From CAYUMU01 sp964445985 (lineage in GTDB: Bacteria > Planctomycetota > Planctomycetia > Pirellulales > S012-138), in the NCBI GenBank assembly GCA_964445985.1, contig CAYUMU010000003.1, positions 1 to 64,000 on the forward strand: 64,000 nucleotides of DNA. The letters run 5' to 3'. Positions 35,701 to 42,572 of the stretch are shown piece after piece (the first letter of the stretch is position 1; each line of letters opens with the position of its first letter). The translations under genes and the position numbers were made by a program. The notes under the pieces are model-generated. The model saw only the letters and a list, made by a program, of their open reading frames with translations, was not told where the DNA came from and did not search any database.

Positions 35701-36551
35701 TCGTGCCCGACTCCCGGCTCAATGCCCTGTTCATCAGTGCCAGCGTTACCGACCTCGATCTAATCGAGCGGCTTTTAACCTACATCGATCAGGAAGGCAC
35801 GCCCGAAACGCAGATTGCTCGCAAGCCGCGGTTGATTCCGGTTCATCACACCAGCGCGACCGAAATCGAAAAGGTCGTGCGGCAGGTCTATGCCGATAAA
35901 CTCATCAGTTCGGGCGGCAACTCGGGCGGTTCCCGTCAGCCTTCGCCCGAAGATTTGATTCGCGCGTTGCGCGGGGGCGGTGGTCGTGGCCGGGGCGGTT
36001 CCGAAGAAGCCGAAGACGTAAACAAGATGGCCCTAGGCGTCGATGAGCGGAGCAATTCACTGGTGGTTTCCGCGCCACAGCAACTTTTCTTGGAAGTCGA
36101 AACGCTGGTGGCGGTGCTCGATCAGGCGGCCAGCGGCGGCGCCGATCAGTCGTCATTCATTTACAGCGCCAAGCGTACCAGCCCCGCGGCCATTCAACAG
36201 GCGTTGCAGGCCATTGCTGGCGACAAGGTCAAGATTGTTACCCGCACCGCAACACCGACCACGTCCAGTGCTTCGTCTGCCACCGCGTCAGCAACGCAAT
36301 CCAGCACCCAGCCGAGCGGAGCCTCCGGCGAAAGCCCTGACGAAGTCCGCGAGCGGATCCAGCGCTTCATGCAGTTTCGCGACATGATGCAGCGCGGCGG
36401 CGGCGACTCCGGCGGCCGAGGAAGCTCCAGCGGGTTTGGAGGCTTTGGAGCTCCGGGCGGTGGCGGTGGCAGTCCGTTCGGCGGCGGAGGCGGCAGCTCA
36501 AGCCGAGGTGGCAGTTCCAGTCGGGGCAGCTCTGGTCGGGGCGGAAGATAG
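32790..36551 (+). CDS. giant secretin-N-domain (NolW/GspD-like) protein lacking a secretin barrel
   Basis: 1253 aa with a signal peptide (ITICAVGAFCLLLDVGSARSA). Residues 45-200 are Glu/Gln-rich helices. About 280-355 resembles a secretin N0/STN domain (FRYTPWKDVLDWLAEEAGYSL). Several N1/NolW-like repeats follow, for example FPLQYITVDEAMTIIRELLG (about 452), FYLKHTTAAAAAQTLDKVLGG (about 896), VHHTSATEIEKVVRQVY (about 1017) and YSAKRTSPAAIQQALQAI (about 1123), each followed by a VTKRLLVSAPPEVL- or ERSNSLVVSAPQQ-like strand. The last 50 residues are Gly/Ser/Arg-rich. I find no beta-barrel secretin domain, so it probably forms a periplasmic ring or scaffold rather than a pore. Confidence 0.8.
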   Translation: MRSTQRAVRRFSITICAVGAFCLLLDVGSARSADPDFVGVLALAVEDESTQKLGLDADTVQKLKQLVSSRELGVLELQDELKTLEPAEQAERLSAYRAESENLGLALLSEDQRSRLEQIRISSQGLASLNEAKIAEQLQISPEQREQIQTLLSERGQALSAERDENRRRTTEFEYERKLAQILSPTQRAAWSVLAGDNAATLANGNPEGAPPREANPSSAAGGAEILSRGGAAAVNQDRAPAVSPLAPATPMQSQAGRTNGGAGAGATTTAGGPSAQENAKLRFGFRYTPWKDVLDWLAEEAGYSLYFVDLPEGTFNYSSDSKTYSPAEAIDLLNSVLLTKGYMLVKRERILMLINLENGVPPSWVPFVNAEELDNRGEFELVSVLFTLDKFAPEEAEAEIRKLLGPQGAIVVLPKAKQILVTETAGRLKTIRRVVERVEGPEGGNGGFRAFPLQYITVDEAMTIIRELLGIPKDLNSTDTIKIAPDMVTKRLLVSAPPEVLKQIENYLKEIDKEAPASAEVAVGETLQLEIHPVLGPDPNTVLQVLQTMMTGSAGVRLTVDPSTGSIVALARPTEHATIRATIKQMQTQAQKKIGVWTLAASADASVVQLTIAQLMAGETPEEQKKAPKLSYDPTAQRLVAMGSEAQIAQIEQLLQQFQWDADNLEPIDPSQRSNVRVIPNLTGSAGRNAAELLEQYFPTLRRNRIRVVYPSQFAPGTSDPRGNAPLDSLDDLPLPGMSRPRPAAPESGSGPPRPDARRDGSLPAFRSVQQPNRVNGSLAAAGRLPGIGSQQRANSNSASHSTATKPEAVGEAPIRREKVRLFPAVFQSPQPATAADAPPRSDLPGDPASDVTIMVTPRGLVISSEDLDALDDAERLLSQLQEMGALQPEDFHVFYLKHTTAAAAAQTLDKVLGGGTIATEESAGGGGGLLGSIADSALGNMGGGLMRGFLGLDGGSSSSSLLGGSSVLIVPDSRLNALFISASVTDLDLIERLLTYIDQEGTPETQIARKPRLIPVHHTSATEIEKVVRQVYADKLISSGGNSGGSRQPSPEDLIRALRGGGGRGRGGSEEAEDVNKMALGVDERSNSLVVSAPQQLFLEVETLVAVLDQAASGGADQSSFIYSAKRTSPAAIQQALQAIAGDKVKIVTRTATPTTSSASSATASATQSSTQPSGASGESPDEVRERIQRFMQFRDMMQRGGGDSGGRGSSSGFGGFGAPGGGGGSPFGGGGGSSSRGGSSSRGSSGRGGR

Positions 36552-36571
36552 TCCTCGCCCGCGGGCCGCCC

Positions 36572-36710
36572 ATGCCGGAACTTACCGCCGATCATGAAGC
36601 GGGGCACGCCCTGGTGGCCCTGATGGCTGGGCGGCGTGGTTCGGCACGTTACAATCGAGCCCGAGGCCGATGACGGGCCCGCTGGCATGGCGACACCCAG
36701 GTTCTCTGGC
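36572..36710 (+). pseudogene. frameshifted, truncated zinc-metalloprotease (M41-like) remnant
   Basis: The ATG at 36572 opens MPELTADHEAGHALVALMAGRR, with the HExxH zinc motif in the exact HEAGHA context of FtsH/M41 proteases. The frame then breaks. Moving one base (one surplus G at 36638/36639) continues it as VRHVTIEPEADDGPAGM, which is how such domains normally continue (HEAGHA..GR.V..VTIEP). After about 36700 both frames run into tandem repeats. It is therefore the 5' fragment of a dead gene. Confidence 0.65.
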
Positions 36711-36726
36711 GACACCCAGGTTCTCT
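36689..36726 (+). repeat. tandem 19-bp repeat, two copies
   Basis: GGCGACACCCAGGTTCTCT at 36689-36707 and 36708-36726 without a mismatch, then a partial third unit (GGCGAC). It lies at the broken end of the metalloprotease remnant. Confidence 0.85.
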
Positions 36727-36732
36727 GGCGAC

Positions 36733-36800
36733 GCCTTACGCCTGGTCACGCCTTACGCCTCGTCACGCCTTACGCCTCGTCACGCCTTACGCCTCGTCAC
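36733..36800 (+). repeat. tandem 17-bp minisatellite, four copies
   Basis: GCCTTACGCCTCGTCAC repeats at 36733, 36750, 36767 and 36784; only the first copy has one mismatch. It ends 27 bp before the methyltransferase start, so copy number could affect its upstream region. Confidence 0.9.
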
Positions 36801-36826
36801 GCGCCACCCGTTCGCAGGAGTTGAAT

Positions 36827-37456
36827 ATGTCGGTCCCCGATCGTTCTACCTTTGAAGCGGCCTACGCTGGATTGCCACCGTGGGATATCGGCAAACCGCA
36901 AGCAACGTTCATGGAAGTTGCCGACCAGGTAGTGGGCTCGGTGCTCGATTGCGGGTGCGGCACCGGGGACAATGCCCTGTTCTTTGCCAATCGAGGGCAT
37001 AAAGCGACCGGCATTGACTTCCTGGCCGAACCGATTGCCCGAGCGAAGCAAAAAGCTGTCGAACGAGGACTGACGGTCAACTTCTTGGTGATGGATGCCC
37101 TCGATCTCAAGGTGCTTCCCGAGGTTTTCGACAGCATCATCGACAGTGGTCTGTTCCACGTATTCAACGACACCGATCGTGAGCGGTACGTTGCCGGTTT
37201 GGCGTCGGCGCTCAAGCCGGGTGGACGATTGTTCTTGCTGTGCTTCAGTGATGCAGAGCCCGGCACGCAAGGGCCTCGGCGCGTATCGCGCGAGGAAATC
37301 GCCACGGCGTTCAGCGATGGCTGGCTGGTGCAATCGATCAAGCCGTCGCGGTTTGAGGTGCGTTCGGACCTGAAAGATGTCGAGTTCAGCCCCGGCGGGC
37401 CTCATGCCTGGCTGGTGGTGGCGGAGCGGTTGGCCGACGAGCCCGTGCGTGAGTAG
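36827..37456 (+). CDS. class I SAM-dependent methyltransferase
   Basis: 209 aa from the ATG at 36827, with AGGAG 6 bases upstream. Motif I is VLDCGCGTGDNALFF (about residue 40), the acidic end of the second strand is HKATGIDFLAEPI, and motif IV reads FDSIIDSGLFHVF. The motif order fits small Methyltransf_25/11-type enzymes, often resembling thiol or metalloid methyltransferases. Substrate unknown. The promoter must lie within or upstream of the tandem repeats that precede it. Confidence 0.87.
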   Translation: MSVPDRSTFEAAYAGLPPWDIGKPQATFMEVADQVVGSVLDCGCGTGDNALFFANRGHKATGIDFLAEPIARAKQKAVERGLTVNFLVMDALDLKVLPEVFDSIIDSGLFHVFNDTDRERYVAGLASALKPGGRLFLLCFSDAEPGTQGPRRVSREEIATAFSDGWLVQSIKPSRFEVRSDLKDVEFSPGGPHAWLVVAERLADEPVRE

Positions 37457-37491
37457 CGGCGCAGGCCATGCCAGAACGTTGCCAGCCTGAT

Positions 37492-38199
37492 TCAAGGAAT
37501 GCCCAAGAGCTTGTGGGTTTGCCGGCTGATTTTCCAGATCGGATGCCGTTGGCAATATTCCTCAATGGCCGCGGTGTTTTCCTCGCGGTGAGGACCGTCC
37601 ATGGGCTGCAGATAAAAATGGTCGAACGGCAGCGCGACGAAGCTAGCCGGATCAAATGGCGGCTGCGGATAGACGAGCTTTAGTTCGTTCCCCGCTTGCT
37701 GCACGAATGGCGCCCCGGCTTTGGGGCTCACACAAATCCAGTCGATGCCGGGCGGCGCCGCGATGGTGCCATTGGTTTCGATGGCAATCTGGCATCCAAC
37801 CTGATGCAGAGCGCGGATCAGTGGCTTATCTAACTGCAGCAGCGGTTCGCCTCCCGTGCATACCACGTAGGGCGCGCGCGACTCGGCGAGCGAGGGGTTC
37901 TCCTGCACCGCAAGCCAACGCGGAGGATTGGCACGCAACGCCGTGATTTCCTCCGGGGGTTCCTGCCAACAACGCAGCACGGCCTGGGCCAAATCGCTGG
38001 CATGGCGAAACTTTCCACCGCCCGGCCCATCGGCGCCCACGAAATCGGTATCGCAAAATTGGCAGACTGCCGTGCCGCGGTCACCCTCGCGACCGGTCCA
38101 CAGGTTGCAACCGGCAAACCGCAAGAACACCGCCGGCCGACCGGTGTGGCGCCCTTCGCCTTGCAAGGTGAAGAAGATTTCTTTAACGCTATATGCCAT
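37492..38199 (-). CDS. queE: 7-carboxy-7-deazaguanine synthase (radical SAM)
   Basis: 235 aa from the ATG at 38199, giving MAYSVKEIFFTLQGEG, the standard QueE opening (a longer frame upstream lacks homology). The radical-SAM cysteines are spaced C-x14-C-x2-C (AGCNLW ... VCQFCDT), the QueE variant of CxxxCxxC. YVVCTGGEPLLQ follows, with SPKAG and LQPMDG later. It converts carboxy-tetrahydropterin to CDG in queuosine/preQ0 synthesis. No queC or queD is in the window. Same strand as the oxidoreductase gene, 88 bp downstream of it. Confidence 0.93.
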   Translation of the reverse strand: MAYSVKEIFFTLQGEGRHTGRPAVFLRFAGCNLWTGREGDRGTAVCQFCDTDFVGADGPGGGKFRHASDLAQAVLRCWQEPPEEITALRANPPRWLAVQENPSLAESRAPYVVCTGGEPLLQLDKPLIRALHQVGCQIAIETNGTIAAPPGIDWICVSPKAGAPFVQQAGNELKLVYPQPPFDPASFVALPFDHFYLQPMDGPHREENTAAIEEYCQRHPIWKISRQTHKLLGIP

Positions 38200-38287
38200 C
38201 AGACAACCGCGAGAGATAAATTCATTCGGCCAGCCGGGGGATCGCCTTTGGCCATTTCCCCCTTGGGCTGGCTGGCTCATTTCCAGT

Positions 38288-39619
38288 TTAGCCTTTGGCG
38301 ATGTCTTCCAGAACCCACGGTTTCCGGTACTCGGGACGGGTGAGAAACTGATTGGCGTCGTTATCGCCCACAAAGGTGTACGTTTCGCGGTCAAATTGCA
38401 GCGTTCGCCCGGCCCGCCACGAGCAGTTGCCAAGGTGGCAGAGCAGGCTGGAGGGATGACCCACCGTTTCCAGATCCGCGGCCGGCTTCGCTCGCGTGTG
38501 CATGCAGTCAATAAAATTCTGAGCATGCCCGGGATCGTTGTAGCTGGCCTGCTCTTCGATAACGAGCTTTCCCTTGCGGTCGAAGGCCCGCCAGCGCGTG
38601 TTGCCAATGATCACAAAGCCTTCGTCGCCGAAAACGGCGGCGCCCTCGGGCTCGCCTTCCATGTGGTAGGCGCTCCAAATTCGCATTTCGTAGGTGAGCA
38701 TCCGGCCGCCGAAGTCGTACGACACCATCAGCGTGTCGGGCCACTCCTGCGCGTCATCGAAGTAATACTTGCCACCCACGGCGGAAATCGTTTTAGGAAA
38801 GCCCAGCGGAGCTTCGCCACGCCCTTCGGTGGCGGCTTGCAGGGCCATGCGGGCCAGGTCGAGTCGGTGTACGCCGTCGTTGCCCAGGTCGCCCGTTCCA
38901 TAATCGAAGAACCACCGCCAACTGCCGTGGAACCGATTGGTGTTGAAGGCATGCTGGGGAGCGGGGCCCAACCATAGGTCGTAATCCACGCCGGCGGGCG
39001 GCGTGCTATCGGCCGGGTGGCCGATTCCCTTTTGCTGGCTGCTTTCCCAGGCTTTGGCGAACACGGCTTTACCAATATGGCCTGCCTTCAGGTATTCCAT
39101 GAGCGAGGCCACGTGCTTGCCACTGCGGGCTTGCGTGCCCAATTGCACAATGCGGCCGTGGCGTTTGGCTACTTCCACCATGGCGCGGCCTTCCAGGGCG
39201 TTGTGGCCATCGGGCTTTTCCACATACACGTCTTTGCCGGTCTGACAGGCCATGATGGTGGGAATGGCGTGCCAATGGTCGGGCGTGCCCAGCACCAGGG
39301 CGTCGACCTGCGGATCGTCGAGGGCGTGGCGGAAATCTTTGATGCCTTTGGATTGCTTGCCCGTGAGTTTGGAAACCTGGTCGGTGCGGCTGCCAAGCAC
39401 GGCCTCATCGATATCGCAGACGTATTTCACATCGACCTGGGGCAGCCGCGCGAACGTGTTCAGCAGGCTGTTACCCCGCCCCCGTACGCCAGCCACGCAG
39501 ACGACCACGCGATCGTTGGGCGCGGCCTGGGCCGGCGCAAGTTGAGAAAAGGCGGCGGTGGCTGCAGCAGCGCCAGCGGCGAGTTGGGTAGAGCGGGTTA
39601 AGAACTGACGTCGATCCAT
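38288..39619 (-). CDS. Tat-exported Gfo/Idh/MocA family oxidoreductase
   Basis: 443 aa from the ATG at 39619, with AGAGGA 8 bases upstream. The N-terminus MDRRQFLTRSTQLAAGAAA is a Tat signal. The NAD-binding fold follows (VVVCVAGVRGRGNSLL) and the family Lys sits in KDVYVEKPDGHN. The C-terminal half contains FDYGTGDLGNDGVHRLDLAR. Exported members with bound cofactor are abundant in planctomycetes and are thought to act on carbohydrates. Substrate unknown. Confidence 0.92.
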   Translation of the reverse strand: MDRRQFLTRSTQLAAGAAAATAAFSQLAPAQAAPNDRVVVCVAGVRGRGNSLLNTFARLPQVDVKYVCDIDEAVLGSRTDQVSKLTGKQSKGIKDFRHALDDPQVDALVLGTPDHWHAIPTIMACQTGKDVYVEKPDGHNALEGRAMVEVAKRHGRIVQLGTQARSGKHVASLMEYLKAGHIGKAVFAKAWESSQQKGIGHPADSTPPAGVDYDLWLGPAPQHAFNTNRFHGSWRWFFDYGTGDLGNDGVHRLDLARMALQAATEGRGEAPLGFPKTISAVGGKYYFDDAQEWPDTLMVSYDFGGRMLTYEMRIWSAYHMEGEPEGAAVFGDEGFVIIGNTRWRAFDRKGKLVIEEQASYNDPGHAQNFIDCMHTRAKPAADLETVGHPSSLLCHLGNCSWRAGRTLQFDRETYTFVGDNDANQFLTRPEYRKPWVLEDIAKG

Positions 39620-39782
39620 GGTGTGCATCCTCTGCCGGAAGATGAAAGCTCGGGGCGTGTGGTAAAAGAGACGCGAGGAATCGCGAGCCCAGGGGGATGA
39701 GAAACCACGCACGCGACCGCGCATCAAAATCTGCCGTGGAGAATACCCGAGGCAGAGCGGGAAAGCGAGAAATTCCGGCCCC

Positions 39783-41216
39783 TTAAGCTTCGCTGGCTTC
39801 TTCTTCGGTAGCCTCGGAATGAATAAGCGAGCCCAAGGCCGCGCGAAGCTCTTTGAGTTTGAGCGGCATGTGCAAGACCTTGCGATGGTCGGCCAGTTGG
39901 GCCTGCTGTTCCCAGCCGCTGTGGGCTTCACTGAGCATCAGAATGGCAGGCTTTGCCCTGCCGTAGTCGACTTGCGATAGCCGATTGAACGCATCGAGCG
40001 CCGATTGGCCGAGTTCCGGCGTGCTGAAGAGCATGCAATCGGCCAGCTTGGGGTTTTCTTCGAGCCGGGCGAGGGCGCGGTCGGGATCGATGGTGACCAG
40101 CACGCGAAAGCCGCTGCGTTTGAGGCCCTCCCGCAGCGCATTTTGCAGCTCCATATTGCTTTCGACGACCATGATTGTATGGCTCGGTTCCGCCACGGCG
40201 GCAGGGCGATTGCTAACGGCCTCTTTTACTCCCAGCCGTTCGGCCGCGCGCCGCAGTTCAAGCAACATTTCAGCGGGGCGCTGATAACGCTGGTCGGGAT
40301 TGAGAGCCATCGAGCGAATTAATATCTGCACCAACGGCGCCGGAACGCCGGGCGCCTGGTTCGGCGGCGCCATGTTCAAGAACCGCCCTCGCGCGCCGCG
40401 GGCCACGCGTTCGCGAGTTTCGGTCAGCGGCGAGTTGCCCGTGAGCAGGTGGTAAAACATGCAGCCGAGGAAAAAGATGTCGCTGCGCGGATCATCGCGA
40501 GGGGCGCCGGTCGCCTTTTCGAGTCCGGCGTAATCGACGGTGCGCACGACTTCGCCCGGCTGGCGGGCGGCGAGACCAAAGTCGGCCACCTTGGCCGTTC
40601 CTCGGCTGGAAACGAGCACGTTGGTGAGTTTCAAATCGCGATGGCTGTACCCCATTTTTGCCGCATAGGCGATGCCGCTGAGGACATCGGTCATGATCAC
40701 CGTGGCTTCTTGAGGATCGAGCTGCTTGCGGATTTTGAGAAACTCCCGCAACGTGTTGCCTTCCACGAACTCCATCGTGAACCAATGGGCGTCGTGGCTG
40801 GAACAGATATCGCAAACGGAGATTACGTTGGGGTGCCGCAGCTTCATGCCGATTTCGCCCTCGCGCATGAACTGTTCGATGGTTTTTTCGTTTTCGCCGT
40901 GACGCGCGCGCAGCAGCTTGAGGGCGAAACTGTCACCAACATCGGGCGTGGAGCAGCGGTAAACGCGGGCAAAGGTGCCGGCCCCGCACATGTAGAGCAC
41001 TTTGTACTTGCCGTAGAAATAGCCCTGGCGATAGTCCTTTTGCACCCGATCCAATTGCCAGTTGGTGAGCAGGTTCTGCCGCAACAGGTACTGCGAAATG
41101 CTGTCGACATCGGCCTGGCTGCCCAACTGCGAGCGCAGTTCTTGCACCTGATTGCTGTCGAGGAGGTTGATCTCCTGCAATCGCTGAATCAATTTGTCGC
41201 CAGACATGGGTGCCAT
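39783..41216 (-). CDS. Ser/Thr protein kinase fused to a degenerate receiver domain
   Basis: 477 aa from 41216 (GAGGAAG upstream). The N-terminal 65 residues (QYLLRQNLLTNWQLDRVQKD) are a segment common to planctomycete kinases. The kinase domain (about 70-325) has a GAGTFARVY loop, ALKLL, HRDLKLTN (Leu for the usual Pro) and DFGLA, so it looks active. From about 350 it has a CheY-like order, HTIMVVESN ... DCMLFSTPELG ... AILMLSEA ... LHMPLKLKEL, but the phospho-Asp is Ser and the conserved Lys is missing. The tail is thus a pseudo-receiver, probably for protein contact. No transmembrane helix. Confidence 0.85.
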   Translation of the reverse strand: MAPMSGDKLIQRLQEINLLDSNQVQELRSQLGSQADVDSISQYLLRQNLLTNWQLDRVQKDYRQGYFYGKYKVLYMCGAGTFARVYRCSTPDVGDSFALKLLRARHGENEKTIEQFMREGEIGMKLRHPNVISVCDICSSHDAHWFTMEFVEGNTLREFLKIRKQLDPQEATVIMTDVLSGIAYAAKMGYSHRDLKLTNVLVSSRGTAKVADFGLAARQPGEVVRTVDYAGLEKATGAPRDDPRSDIFFLGCMFYHLLTGNSPLTETRERVARGARGRFLNMAPPNQAPGVPAPLVQILIRSMALNPDQRYQRPAEMLLELRRAAERLGVKEAVSNRPAAVAEPSHTIMVVESNMELQNALREGLKRSGFRVLVTIDPDRALARLEENPKLADCMLFSTPELGQSALDAFNRLSQVDYGRAKPAILMLSEAHSGWEQQAQLADHRKVLHMPLKLKELRAALGSLIHSEATEEEASEA

Positions 41217-41579
41217 TGAGGGCACTTCCTCACGTGAATTTGACTTATCCCGTCCCCGAGGAAGTCGCAACGCCCCCTCCGCGTAGATTACATCCTAGAA
41301 AGAAAGCACCCCTTCAAGCAACAGGGGAAGCCCTGGCGGGCGCTGGAACCAGGGCGTTGGCATGTCGCCCCGAGCAATGAAGCCGGAAACGCGCGCCATT
41401 CTAGAAAGGCCGGCTCCGTTGCACGTTTCTGGTTAATGCGGATAGTATGGGGAAGCCGCCACGGAAGTTGGCTCCTTGGCGGCGACTACGGTGATCACTC
41501 GTTTTGTTCGCCGACGCCCGGTTTCTCAGGGTTGGGGGGCACGATTGTGTTCTCGACCCTCAGCTCTCCAACAGGGGAA
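41217..41579. other. divergent intergenic region
   Basis: About 360 bp between the kinase (minus) and the AroE-like gene (plus). Part of it is open in the aroE frame (from 41436) but that extension has no homology pattern. No repeat or RNA gene seen. Confidence 0.45.
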
Positions 41580-42437
41580 ATGCACTTGTCTGACGCCAGC
41601 GAATTGCAAACGATTTGTTCCTGCTTTGGCCAGCCGGTCGCCGGGAATCCCACGCAATATATGCTGGAGCGGGCGTTCGCGCACCACGACCTCGATTGGC
41701 GGTATCTCACCCTGGAAGTTGCCCCGGAATTTTTGGGCGACGCCGTGCGTGGGATGCGGGCCATGGGGTTTCGCGGCGGAAACATCACCAAACCCCACAA
41801 AGTGGAGGTCATTCAATATCTGGATGACCTGAGCGAGGCCGCCCGACTGATGGGCGCCGTCAATTGCATCAATCGCGTCGAGGATCGCCTGATTGGCGAA
41901 AATACCGATGGCAAGGGGTTCGTGCAGTCACTGCGGGAAGTAACCGATCCCGTGGGCAAGCATGTCGCCATTCTCGGCGCGGGTGGCGCCGCGAGGGCGA
42001 TTGCCGTGGAACTGGCCCTGGCGGGCGCCGCCTCATTTCAAATTGTCAATCGATCGGAAGCCAGGGCGCAAGAGTTGGTGGATTTGCTGGCGGGCAAATT
42101 GGAACGTGAAGCACGGGCCGTGCCTTGGCTGCACGAATACGCCGTGCCCGAGGACATGGAAATTCTGATCAACGCCACCAGCATCGGGCTGTTTGATCCC
42201 GATTCGCGGGCGCCGGTCGACGAGCGTTCCCTTCGGCCGGGGCTGGTGGTGGCCGACGTGGTCTTCAATCCGCCGGAAACGCAACTGCTATTAGCCGCGA
42301 AAGCGCGCGGATGTACTCCTCTGGATGGGCTGGGAATGCTGGTAAATCAAGGAATGATCTCCTTCGAAATCTGGACGGGCATCACCCCCGACGCGGCCCC
42401 CATGCGCGATGCGTTGGAAGAGTACTTTGGCATCTAA
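41580..42437 (+). CDS. aroE: shikimate dehydrogenase-like protein
   Basis: 285 aa from the ATG at 41580, although GGGGAA is only 1-2 bases away, so an alternative start slightly upstream is possible. FRGGNITKPHKVEV contains the catalytic Lys. LMGAVNCINR and IGENTDGKGF contain the catalytic Asp, ILGAGGAARAIAVEL is the NADP-binding loop, and LVNQGMISFEIWTG is the C-terminal motif. The substrate-binding Ser-x-Ser of typical AroE is replaced: PVAGNPTQYMLE stands where PIxHSxSPxxHN is expected. It may be a divergent AroE or a quinate/shikimate-type relative. No aro neighbours. Confidence 0.83.
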   Translation: MHLSDASELQTICSCFGQPVAGNPTQYMLERAFAHHDLDWRYLTLEVAPEFLGDAVRGMRAMGFRGGNITKPHKVEVIQYLDDLSEAARLMGAVNCINRVEDRLIGENTDGKGFVQSLREVTDPVGKHVAILGAGGAARAIAVELALAGAASFQIVNRSEARAQELVDLLAGKLEREARAVPWLHEYAVPEDMEILINATSIGLFDPDSRAPVDERSLRPGLVVADVVFNPPETQLLLAAKARGCTPLDGLGMLVNQGMISFEIWTGITPDAAPMRDALEEYFGI

Positions 42438-42572
42438 CACGCTCGCCTCCACCCAATCCATCGGGTCAGAAGCGTGGATCTGCCATGTGGCTTGCCCGGC
42501 CGAGGGTCACGCCAGTCCCAGGGTTATTTTTGTCTGAGCGAACTCACCACCGTTGTTGATTGCTAGCCTTCC

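Noticed and set aside
36733..36800. CRISPR-like array
   Set aside because: 17-bp units abut without spacers; it is a minisatellite.
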